Assembly (NCBI GenBank): GCA_012036375.1
Contig: JAAUOI010000033.1
Span: 1-15,334, forward strand
Direction: 5' to 3'
Origin: Allobrachymonas sp.
Lineage (GTDB): Bacteria; Pseudomonadota; Gammaproteobacteria; Burkholderiales; Burkholderiaceae_C
Length of the DNA: 15,334 nucleotides
In this document: positions 7,450-13,969 of the stretch, one piece after another
How the letters are laid out: every line of letters begins with the position of its first letter
How positions within the stretch are numbered: position 1 is the stretch's first letter
The notes under the pieces: model-generated
What the model saw: the letters and a program-made list of their open reading frames with translations, nothing else
What the model was told of the DNA's origin: nothing
Database searches by the model: none
Position numbers and translations under genes: made by a program

Positions 7450-9699
7450 TCAGAGTTTCGCAAGTTCCGCGCGAACCTGCGCCACGCTCAAAATCTCCGA
7501 CAGCACCACAGGGGCATTGCCCGGCTTGTAAATCACATACACCGGCACGCCGCTTCTGCCCAATTGCTGCAAAGCTTGGGTGATGGCAGGATCACGCTTC
7601 GTCCAATCAGCTCTGAGCAAGTGCACCTTTTTATCTGCAAAATCTTGCAACACAGCAGCATCAGCAAGCGTAGTCTTTTTGTTGTACTGGCAAGTGACGC
7701 ACCAAGCGGCGGTGAAGTCCACGAAGACAGGTTGACCTTGCGTGAGCAATTGCTCCGTCTTGCCCGGCTCCCAAGCTTGCCAGCTGCCGCTGGCTTGGAT
7801 AGGTGCTGCATCTTGAATTTTCAAGGCATTTGAGCCGATAGCCGGCAATAATGCTGCGCCGAGTGCTATTGAAATCATAGTAACAATCCAACGCGATTTG
7901 CCTTGCAGACTCAATGCCCACACGATCATCGCAATCAGCAGCAACAACACCAGCAATGCCGCCGCGCCGTCAATGCCCGTCTGCTGCCCAATCACCCACA
8001 GCAGCCACACGACAGTCGCCAACATCGGAAACGCCATGAACTTCTTGAACACATCCATCCAAGCGCCAGGACGTGGCAGCAAATTCGCCACTGCTGGCAC
8101 GAGGCTCGCCGCGAGATAGGGCAAGGCCATGCCGATGCCCAAAGCGGCAAACACCGCCAGCGCCTGCCATGCTGGCAAACCGAGCGCAAAGCCCAGCGAT
8201 GCGCCCATGAAAGGCGCGGTGCAAGGCGAAGCAATGGCCACAGCCAATACGCCGCTTAAAAACGCATCCACCTGCGGATTCTTCGCCTGCAAGGTAGCCA
8301 CCGATGACGGCAAGAAATTCGCCAGCTCAAACACACCCAATAAATTCAGCGCAATCAAGGTGAACAACACAGCCAGCGCCGCAACCACCGCCGGCGACTG
8401 CAACTGAAAGCCCCAGCCGAGCGCCTCGCCGCCCGAGCGCAGCGCCAGCATCAAGCCACCGAGCGCCAAGAAACTGAGCACCACACCCAGCGTGTAAGCC
8501 ACCCCGCCCGACAAGCGAGCTTGTCGGCTAGGCGCATTGGCAAAGCCCAGCACCTTGATGGCCAAGACCGGCAACACGCACGGCATCAAATTCAAAATCA
8601 AGCCGCCCAGCAGCGCAAGCAGCAAGGCAGGCAAAAGCGAAGTGACTTGGCTGCCATCCGCATTCACCGCCGCTTTCGATGCCCCTGCATTCGCTGCCAG
8701 CGCCGCCACCAACTCAGGCGACATCTGCGCGGGCGCTGCTACTTTGCTCCAAGCGCCTTCGACTGTCGCGTTGACACGATACGCCGTTTTGCCATCGGCT
8801 GTGAGCACCAGCGGCATCACTTCAGGGCTTGCGCTGCGCTGCGCAGAAATTGGAAAGCTAGCCGACCACACATCGCCGGCCCAAGCCTGCTGCCAGCGAG
8901 TGCCTGCTTTCGGTACGTGTGCATCCTTGCTGGCAGATGACTCCTTCGCAGCTTCTTTCGCGCCCGCTGTTTCACTGTCCAACTTCGCCCCGTTTTCCAG
9001 CACCTCCGAGACTTCAGGAAACAGTTGCAAACTTTTTCCGCGCAGCTCAGCCGGCAAATCGCGAATAGTGACCGATAGCTTCTGCCCCTCAATCTTGGCG
9101 CTCGCTTGCGCTTTCACATCTTGTGGATGCGCGGCAAACGCCGCCTCAAATGCCTCGCGTTGCACGGCCGTGCTGCCCTGCACCGGAATCTTCAAAGCAA
9201 ACTCTCCCTCTTCTGGAATGCACTCCTGCTTGCACACCAGCCACACCGCTTTGAGTTTGATCTCCAAATCCGGCTTCAAAAAATCGGGCTTGAACAGCTG
9301 TGAGACCTCCAGCGGCACAGGCAGCAGCACGGTATTTTCATACCCGTAATTCGCAAGTGACCCAATCCAAATTTTCTTGGGCAGCGGCCAGCGTGTCTCG
9401 CCCGCTTGCACGCCCGCAGGCAAAGTCCACTGCATCTCGGTGGGCTGTCCCGAATCGCCAGAATTCTTCCAATAGGTGTGCCACTCCGGCTTGTGCGCAA
9501 TCTGCAAGCCCACCCACACCTGCTTACCCACCCCCACGCCATCTGGCGCATAGGCGAGCAGCTCCGCTCGCACCTGCGGTGTGGTGACGATCGATGATGC
9601 ATTTTTAGACAGAATTTGGGCAGTAGCCGGCAAGAATACTGCGCCGAGTGCTATTGAAATGAGAGTGATTTGCCGAAGCAGAGGAAGAAACAAATGCAT
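7450..9699 (-). CDS. dsbD: Thiol:disulfide interchange protein DsbD (ScsB-like)
   Basis: About 749 residues moving electrons from cytoplasmic thioredoxin across the inner membrane to periplasmic thiol proteins. Order: signal peptide (LISIALGAVFLPATA), an N-terminal periplasmic domain typical of the DsbD/ScsB group (HTYWKNSGDSGQPTEMQW; paired cysteines in VWLVCKQECIPEE), an eight-helix core with one cysteine in each repeat (LNLMPCVLPVLAIK and AIASPCTAPFMGASLG), and a C-terminal periplasmic thioredoxin domain (VFVDFTAAWCVTCQYN). The frame opens at TTG 9723, but ATG 9699 is the likelier start; no good ribosome-binding site is visible for either. Repeat copies D and C encode the signal-peptide core and the last membrane helix. 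The redoxin gene follows by 34 bp, and the PIN toxin gene ends 36 bp upstream on the same strand, leaving little room for a separate promoter. Confidence 0.93.
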   Translation of the reverse strand: MHLFLPLLRQITLISIALGAVFLPATAQILSKNASSIVTTPQVRAELLAYAPDGVGVGKQVWVGLQIAHKPEWHTYWKNSGDSGQPTEMQWTLPAGVQAGETRWPLPKKIWIGSLANYGYENTVLLPVPLEVSQLFKPDFLKPDLEIKLKAVWLVCKQECIPEEGEFALKIPVQGSTAVQREAFEAAFAAHPQDVKAQASAKIEGQKLSVTIRDLPAELRGKSLQLFPEVSEVLENGAKLDSETAGAKEAAKESSASKDAHVPKAGTRWQQAWAGDVWSASFPISAQRSASPEVMPLVLTADGKTAYRVNATVEGAWSKVAAPAQMSPELVAALAANAGASKAAVNADGSQVTSLLPALLLALLGGLILNLMPCVLPVLAIKVLGFANAPSRQARLSGGVAYTLGVVLSFLALGGLMLALRSGGEALGWGFQLQSPAVVAALAVLFTLIALNLLGVFELANFLPSSVATLQAKNPQVDAFLSGVLAVAIASPCTAPFMGASLGFALGLPAWQALAVFAALGIGMALPYLAASLVPAVANLLPRPGAWMDVFKKFMAFPMLATVVWLLWVIGQQTGIDGAAALLVLLLLIAMIVWALSLQGKSRWIVTMISIALGAALLPAIGSNALKIQDAAPIQASGSWQAWEPGKTEQLLTQGQPVFVDFTAAWCVTCQYNKKTTLADAAVLQDFADKKVHLLRADWTKRDPAITQALQQLGRSGVPVYVIYKPGNAPVVLSEILSVAQVRAELAKL
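7816..7880 (-). repeat. Dispersed intragenic repeat, copy C (last membrane helix of DsbD)
   Basis: Minus-strand reading: hairpin CTATGATTTCAATAG, then GCACTCG, core GCGCAGCATTATTGCCGGCT, then ATCGGCTCAAATGCCTTGAA. It encodes MISIALGAALLPAIGSNALK, which forms the final hydrophobic segment before the thioredoxin domain. Same frame and orientation as copy D in the same gene. Confidence 0.8.
9601..9666 (-). repeat. Dispersed intragenic repeat, copy D (signal peptide of DsbD)
   Basis: Minus-strand reading: CATTTCAATAGCACTCG, core GCGCAGTATTCTTGCCGGCT, then ACTGCCCAAATTCTGTCTAA and an A run. It encodes LISIALGAVFLPATAQILSK, which is the hydrophobic core and A-x-A cleavage region of the DsbD signal peptide. 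Confidence 0.8.
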
Positions 9700-9735
9700 A
9701 AACAATGGAGTCAATCCACTCAATTTAAGTTCAGT

Positions 9736-10227
9736 TCAGCGTTCGCACGCAAGCCGAAGCACATGCGCGATCAATTCATCGCCCAACAAATAGCCATACT
9801 CGCGCAGTTGCTCAATCGAGGGCTTAATTCTCTCAAGATGCCCATCGCGCTTTGCAGAGAGCAAAAGCCCAAGCGAGCCCATGATCTCAATGCCATGAGC
9901 CTGAGCGATCAGCCGCCCTTTCCTTTCGTCAATCAACACCGGGCATTTCAAGTCTTGTGCACAGCATAGTGCCTGAATTTCTCCAGCATCCAGTCGCCGC
10001 TTCAATTTCTCCGACAGCTCGCTGTCCCTATCTGCTTCCACAATCGCGTGGTTCTGAATAAACAGACTAATCTCTGCGGCCAAGGGCTTGTCCGGCGCAG
10101 TGACTTCGATCACCACCCGCTGCGGAACATGCACCGCTTCAAACATGCGCATGAGAAGCGGCAACTGCTGGCATTTCGCCAAGCCAATGAGCGGACTCGC
10201 ATCCGCCACAATGATCCGTGAACTCAT
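9736..10227 (-). CDS. PIN-like toxin (DUF3368 family)
   Basis: A 163-residue predicted PIN-fold ribonuclease toxin. Conserved parts: the N-terminal acidic strand IIVADASPLIGLAK (D9 candidate metal ligand), the central LDAGEIQALCCAQ with an Asp/Glu pair, and the VLIDERKGRLIAQAHGIEI segment, followed by GSLGLLLSAKRDGHL, all typical of the DUF3368 nucleic-acid-binding group. The start ATG 10227 lies 2 nt after the antitoxin stop (TAAAAATG), implying translational coupling. The pairing with a UPF0175-containing antitoxin is the standard arrangement for this toxin group. The RNA target is unknown. The acidic residues appear intact, so the toxin is probably active. Confidence 0.87.
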   Translation of the reverse strand: MSSRIIVADASPLIGLAKCQQLPLLMRMFEAVHVPQRVVIEVTAPDKPLAAEISLFIQNHAIVEADRDSELSEKLKRRLDAGEIQALCCAQDLKCPVLIDERKGRLIAQAHGIEIMGSLGLLLSAKRDGHLERIKPSIEQLREYGYLLGDELIAHVLRLACER

Positions 10228-10229
10228 TT

Positions 10230-10571
10230 TTATGTAGGGTCAAGCCGACGATCTAGGCTATCCAACTCTTGTTTCAGATCATCCACAGAGTAGTTGATCA
10301 CCGGGATTTTCAGCTGCCCCAAGTGCTCCATGAATTCGTAATGATTCATCCCCGCCAAGCTCTTGGCTTGCCCCAAAGACAAATCACCCGTCTTAAACAA
10401 ACTCGTCGCCAGCGCCACGTTGACCCCATGCTCGATCAACTTGTCACCGAACGGCACCGTCACAAAAAGCGGCTCGCCATGCTTGGTCACCAACGACAAA
10501 TGCCCTAGCTCCGCCTCGCGCGTCAGCTCGCCCGAGCGGTCGCGAAGGTCACGGATGCTAAAAGTTTGCAT
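10230..10571 (-). CDS. Antitoxin: Phd/YefM-like N-terminus fused to UPF0175-like C-terminus
   Basis: A 113-residue antitoxin made of two recognisable parts. Residues about 1-55 (MQTFSIRDLRDRSGELTREA, then LVTKHGEPLFVTVPF) match the Phd/YefM DNA-binding and dimerisation fold. Residues about 60-113 (LSLGQAKSLAGMNHYEFMEH, GQLKIPVINYSVDDLKQEL) match UPF0175, the small antitoxin family usually coupled with DUF3368 PIN toxins. It should neutralise the downstream toxin and repress its own operon. The start at ATG 10571 is supported by GGAG about 8 nt upstream; the frame is open further to 10628, but that overlaps the higA stop. It lies 53 bp downstream of higA and 2 bp upstream of the toxin. Confidence 0.85.
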   Translation of the reverse strand: MQTFSIRDLRDRSGELTREAELGHLSLVTKHGEPLFVTVPFGDKLIEHGVNVALATSLFKTGDLSLGQAKSLAGMNHYEFMEHLGQLKIPVINYSVDDLKQELDSLDRRLDPT

Positions 10572-10624
10572 GATGAAGCTCCAAAGCAGAATTGATCCCC
10601 AAATTGTAGGGCAAAGTCGATGGC

Positions 10625-10996
10625 TCATGCCACCACTGACTCACGTATCAAGCAAGCCGCCGAAATACCCAGCCCGGCGTGTAGTCTGCGTACCATCGCA
10701 AGACTCAGAGGGCGCTTACGATTGAGCACCTCATACACGCGGTTCACCCCGCCAATCATCGGCTGCAAATCCTTGGCCTCCAAGCCTTGCTGCTCCATGC
10801 GAAATTTGATCGCCTCGATCGGATCGGGTAAATCAATCGGATAGTGCTCCGCTTCAAAGGCTTGCACCAGCGTACCCAAAATGGCCAGTTCATCACCTAG
10901 GGCCGTGCCGCGCTTGGGATCGAGGTCAACCAGTTGAGAGACTCGCTTCAAGGCCGCTTTGTAGGCGGTCTTGGTGTGGATGGGTTGAATATTCAT
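10625..10996 (-). CDS. higA: HigA-type antitoxin with C-terminal helix-turn-helix
   Basis: A 123-residue antitoxin of the HigA (COG5499-type) group. The N-terminal region (HTKTAYKAALKRVSQLVDLD, ALGDELAILGTLVQAFEAEH) is the toxin-binding helical part. The C-terminal half (IEAIKFRMEQQGLEAKDLQP, IGGVNRVYEVLNRKRPLSL) is a Cro/C1-type helix-turn-helix. It binds HigB and represses the operon. ATG 10996 is preferred over TTG 11008. It begins 12 nt after the higB stop, in the toxin-first order characteristic of higBA modules. Confidence 0.9.
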   Translation of the reverse strand: MNIQPIHTKTAYKAALKRVSQLVDLDPKRGTALGDELAILGTLVQAFEAEHYPIDLPDPIEAIKFRMEQQGLEAKDLQPMIGGVNRVYEVLNRKRPLSLAMVRRLHAGLGISAACLIRESVVA

Positions 10997-11008
10997 CACA
11001 TTTTCCAA

Positions 11009-11311
11009 TCAAAATTGCTCAACAGTATTGGCATCGATCAAATCGTATTCGGCATGTGTGCCCACGAATTTCACATATACAAAACCCATGTTGTAGGCGA
11101 CCGCAGCAACCAAGCGATAGTCATTGCCTTTCAAGCTAAACACCACACGTCGTTTCTTCAAAATACTCGCACGCGCATACTGCGCCTTGATGTCTACAGG
11201 CTGCCGCCAGCGCGCCTTTTTCACCTCATCGCACCAAGCCAATACACTTTGTCTTGCATCGGGATGTATCGACATGAATTTCAGCAAGGGCGGCAAGGAA
11301 ACAAGATGCAT
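11009..11311 (-). CDS. higB: HigB-type mRNA interferase toxin
   Basis: A RelE/HigB-fold toxin of 100 residues from ATG 11311. Family landmarks: LLKFMSIHPDARQSVLAWCD, KKARWRQPVDIKAQYARASI, RRVVFSLKGNDYRLVAAVAY and YVKFVGTHAEYDLIDANTV; the last contains the characteristic GTHAEYD-x-I end. Such toxins cut mRNA on the ribosome. The frame continues upstream to 11428, but the extra residues have no family match, and an inverted repeat (a likely operator) lies just before 11311, so the short start is preferred; ATG 11329 is an alternative. It is toxin-first, followed 12 nt later by higA. Confidence 0.9.
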   Translation of the reverse strand: MHLVSLPPLLKFMSIHPDARQSVLAWCDEVKKARWRQPVDIKAQYARASILKKRRVVFSLKGNDYRLVAAVAYNMGFVYVKFVGTHAEYDLIDANTVEQF

Positions 11312-11323
11312 GAGAGATTTTAG

Positions 11324-11336
11324 TCCCATTTTGGGA
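11324..11336. promoter_or_regulatory. Candidate HigA operator (inverted repeat)
   Basis: TCCCA-TTT-TGGGA is a perfect 5-bp inverted repeat, 13 bp upstream of the preferred higB start and within the 216-bp region between higB and the divergent creatininase gene. HigA proteins repress their own promoter by binding such palindromes, so this is a plausible site; the assignment is an inference from position and symmetry. Confidence 0.45.
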
Positions 11337-11527
11337 TTGATTTTGAAGTTGCCAATGCGAATCGCGCCAAATATCGGCAGCGAGCAGACCCTGCGTAGCT
11401 TTGGTTTAACTGGTATCTGAATAGGCATCTTGACGAATAGGGCCGGTGGTCATAGCGGGATGATCGTGGGCTTGGGCATTTATCCTGTTCTTCACCTTTT
11501 GCTTTGCAGCTTGGTTAAGATGTATCT

Positions 11528-12383
11528 ATGAAAAGCTCTCCTGCACAATCCAGTCATTTGCCCAGCCATTTCTGGGCTGATCTCACGACCCGCCAATTCG
11601 CCCAAATAGCCGCTGCTTCGCATGACGATGTAGTCGCAGTCTTGCCGGTAGCCGCCATTGAGCAACATGGCCCGCATTTGCCTGCGTCGGTGGATACCAC
11701 GCTTGTGAACGGCGTGATCGCAGCCACACTGCCGCATCTAGGCAGCACCCGCGCCCTCTTCCTGCCCACGCAACAAGTGGGCAAAAGCAACGAGCATCAG
11801 CGCTTTCTTGGCACGCTTACGTTGAAGGCAGAAACCCTGATCGCACTGTGGACGGAGCTGGGCGAAAGCGTGCATCGCGCAGGCATCAAAAAGCTCGTGC
11901 TGCTCAATTCGCATGGCGGGCAAATCAGCGTGATGGATATTGTGGCGCGTGATCTGCGTGTGCGGCTGGATATGCTCGTGTTCTCCACCAATTGGTTCAC
12001 CCTGCCTTTGGGTGATGAGATCAATGCGCTATTCACGCCCGAGGAACACCGCTTCGGCATTCACGGCGGCGATATGGAAACTTCGAATGATGCTGGCTCT
12101 CACGCCGCAAACCGTGGACATGAGTCAAGCCAGAGATTTCAAAAGCAGCTCGCAAACACGCTCAGAGAAATATCCGATTCTTGGCAACGGCGTGAGCGCC
12201 AAAATGGGCTGGCAAACGCAGGATTACAACGCGATGGGAGCCTGCGGTAATGCAGCCATCGCCACCGCAGAAAAAGGCCATGCCGTGATCAACGCCGCTG
12301 GCCAAAAACTGGCGCAGCTCTTGCAGGAGATCAGCAGTTTGCCGATGAACACCTTGGTATCTCAACCCATCATTCCAGAATGA
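11528..12383 (+). CDS. Creatininase-family amidohydrolase (one frameshift)
   Basis: Metal-dependent cyclic-amide hydrolase of about 284 residues after correction. Members include creatinine amidohydrolase and formamide hydrolases of pyrimidine intermediates. The metal and active-site segments are visible: LPVAAIEQHGPHLPASVDT, LLNSHGGQISVMDI and GIHGGDMETS. The frame breaks just after METS: removing one A of the AA at 12086-12087 continues as MMLALTPQTVDMSQA, the expected family sequence, then YPILGNGVSAKMGW and ATAEKGHAVINAAG. ATG 11528 is the first start after a 216-bp divergent region and has only a weak ribosome-binding site. Its stop overlaps the ATPase start by 4 nt (ATGA), marking an operon. 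The substrate is not set by sequence; the deaminase-like gene at the operon end suggests a nitrogen-rich ring compound. Confidence 0.87.
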
Positions 12384-13139
12384 GTACATTGCTCCAACTC
12401 CAGCGCGTCAGCAAACGCTATGACAACGGCACGCTGGCGCTGCAAGACGTCGATTTGGTTATTGGCGAGAGGGAATTCGTCAGCTTGCTCGGGCCTTCCG
12501 GCTGCGGCAAGAGCACGGCGCTGAAATCATGGCGGGCTTGTTGCCGCTGTCTTCTGGGAAGATTGCTTGGAGCGATGCCAATAAAGATCATTCCAAAGAC
12601 ATTTCCTTCGTCTTCCAAGAGCCCACGCTGATGCCTTGGACGGTGGTGTTTGACACGTCTGGCTGCCGCTTCGACTCAAAGGGCTTTCCAAAGAGCAAGC
12701 AAAGCCGCAGGTGGAAGAGGCGTTGGCAAAAGTCGGCCTCGCGCAATTCGCGCAAGTCTATCCGCGTGAGCTGTCTGGCGGTATGAAAATGCGCGTCTCG
12801 ATTGCACGAGCGATGGTGACCGAGCCGCGCCTCTTGCTCATGGATGAGCCATTTGCCGCACTCGATGAAATGACGCGCTTCAAGCTCAATAACGACACCC
12901 TCAATCTCTGGCAAGCCAAGCAATTCACCACCGTTTTTGTGACGCACAGCGTCTATGAAAGCGTGTATCTCTCAAGCCGCATCATCATCATGGCGGCGCG
13001 GCCCGGGCGCGTGATAGCCGATGTAGCGATTGATGAGCCGTATCCACGCACCGATGCGTTTCGCAGCACCGAGCGCTATGCGCAACTGTGCGTCAAAGTC
13101 TCGCAAGAGCTGCAAAAGGCAGGAGAGCATCATGTCTGA
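12380..13139 (+). CDS. ABC transporter ATP-binding protein, NitT/TauT-like (two frameshifts)
   Basis: ATPase subunit of an importer, 253 residues after two corrections. Motifs: Walker A LLGPSGCGKSTALK, Q-loop SFVFQEPTLMPW, signature LSGGMKMRVSIARAM, Walker B RLLLMDEPFAALDE and H-loop VFVTHSVYESVYL. Frame break 1 is at AAA 12524-12526, where one more A gives LKIMAGLLPLSSGKIAW. Break 2 is near 12655 (GACAC read as GACAAC), giving FDNVWLPLRLKGLSKEQ. Both are single missing A residues, and the corrected length (762 nt) is exactly in frame from ATG to TGA. The closest style is the nitrate/sulfonate/taurine/pyrimidine-precursor importer class. It overlaps the creatininase stop by 4 nt and the permease start by 8 nt. 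Confidence 0.87.
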
Positions 13140-13969
13140 TAAAACTATCAAATCAATAGCATCTCGCGCAGATTCTATGCCGGCGAGAGGTAGTTTTTTC
13201 TTAAAATTACTGCCTTTTATCGTGTTTGCAGCGGCCTTGGCAGGCTGGGAAGCCATCGTCCGCATCAACAACATTCCGCAATACATCTTGCCTGCGCCCA
13301 CCTTGGTGCTGGTCACGCTTTGGGAGAACCTCGGCTCGCTCATGCAAAGCTGGTGGTTCACGATGAAAGTCACGTTTGGGGCGTTGTTTTCTCGCCGTGG
13401 CGGGTGGCGTGATTTTGGCCACGGCGTTTGCCTTGAACAAATGGATCGAAGCCAGCCTCTTTCCTTTTGCCATCGTGCTGCAAGTCACGCCGATTGTGGC
13501 CATCGCGCCTTTGATTTTGATTTTTATCGACAGCACCATGGCCGCTCTCTTGCTCTGCGCGTGGATCGTCGCTTTCTTCCCCATTCTCTCCAACACCGTG
13601 ATCGGCCTGCGCAGTGCAGATCACAATTTACGCGATTTGTTCAGCCTGTATCGCGCCTCGCCTTGGCAAACCCTGCGGCATCTGCTGATTCCATCTGCCA
13701 TGCCTTATTTCATCGCAGGTCTGAAGATTGCAGGCGGCTTGAGCTTGATTGGCGCAGTCGTCGCGGAATTCACCGCAGGCGCTGCGGGCAAGCAAACGGG
13801 CTTAGCCTCGCGCATTTTGGAAGCGAGCTTTCGCACCGAAATTCCCAAAATGTTTGCCGCGCTCGTGCTGGTCTCGCTCACGGGTGTGATGATCTTTTTG
13901 ATTTTTAATCTTCTGTCAAAACTCGTTCTAGGCAAATGGCATGAGAGCGAAGTCAAGGCCAGCCGATGA
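13132..13969 (+). CDS. ABC transporter permease, NitT/TauT-like (one frameshift)
   Basis: Inner-membrane permease of 278 residues after one correction, with about six helices. A binding-protein-dependent importer fold is seen: PQYILPAPTLVLVTLWENL near the start, and the EAA-like coupling loop in LRDLFSLYRASPWQTLRHLL with IPSAMPYFIAGLKIAGGLSL. The break is at TTTT 13387-13390; removing one T turns GALFSRRGG into GALFLAVAGGVILATAFALN. The start ATG 13132 has AGGAG (13121-13125) 6 nt upstream and overlaps the ATPase stop by 8 nt. Repeat copy G encodes residues about 5-26 of the cytoplasmic N-terminus. The stop overlaps the next start by 4 nt. No substrate-binding protein gene is in the operon. 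Confidence 0.87.
13143..13208 (+). repeat. Dispersed intragenic repeat, copy G (N-terminus of ABC permease)
   Basis: It contains a hairpin CTATCAAATCAATAG (13145-13159), the core GCGCAGATTCTATGCCGGCG, then GAGAGGTAGTTTTTTCTTAA. It encodes IKSIASRADSMPARGSFFLK, sharing S-I-A-x-R-A-D-S-M-P with copy F in the same frame. Confidence 0.8.

Noticed and set aside
8537..9349. Long plus-strand open frame (270 codons) opposite dsbD
   Set aside because: It is fully antisense to the conserved DsbD coding region, is Ser/Ala-rich and has no recognisable motif; a shadow of GC-biased codons.
11490..11527. Promoter for the creatininase operon (TAAGAT at about 11515 as a -10 box)
   Set aside because: It is only about 7 bp before the start codon and has no well-spaced -35 element; too weak to claim.
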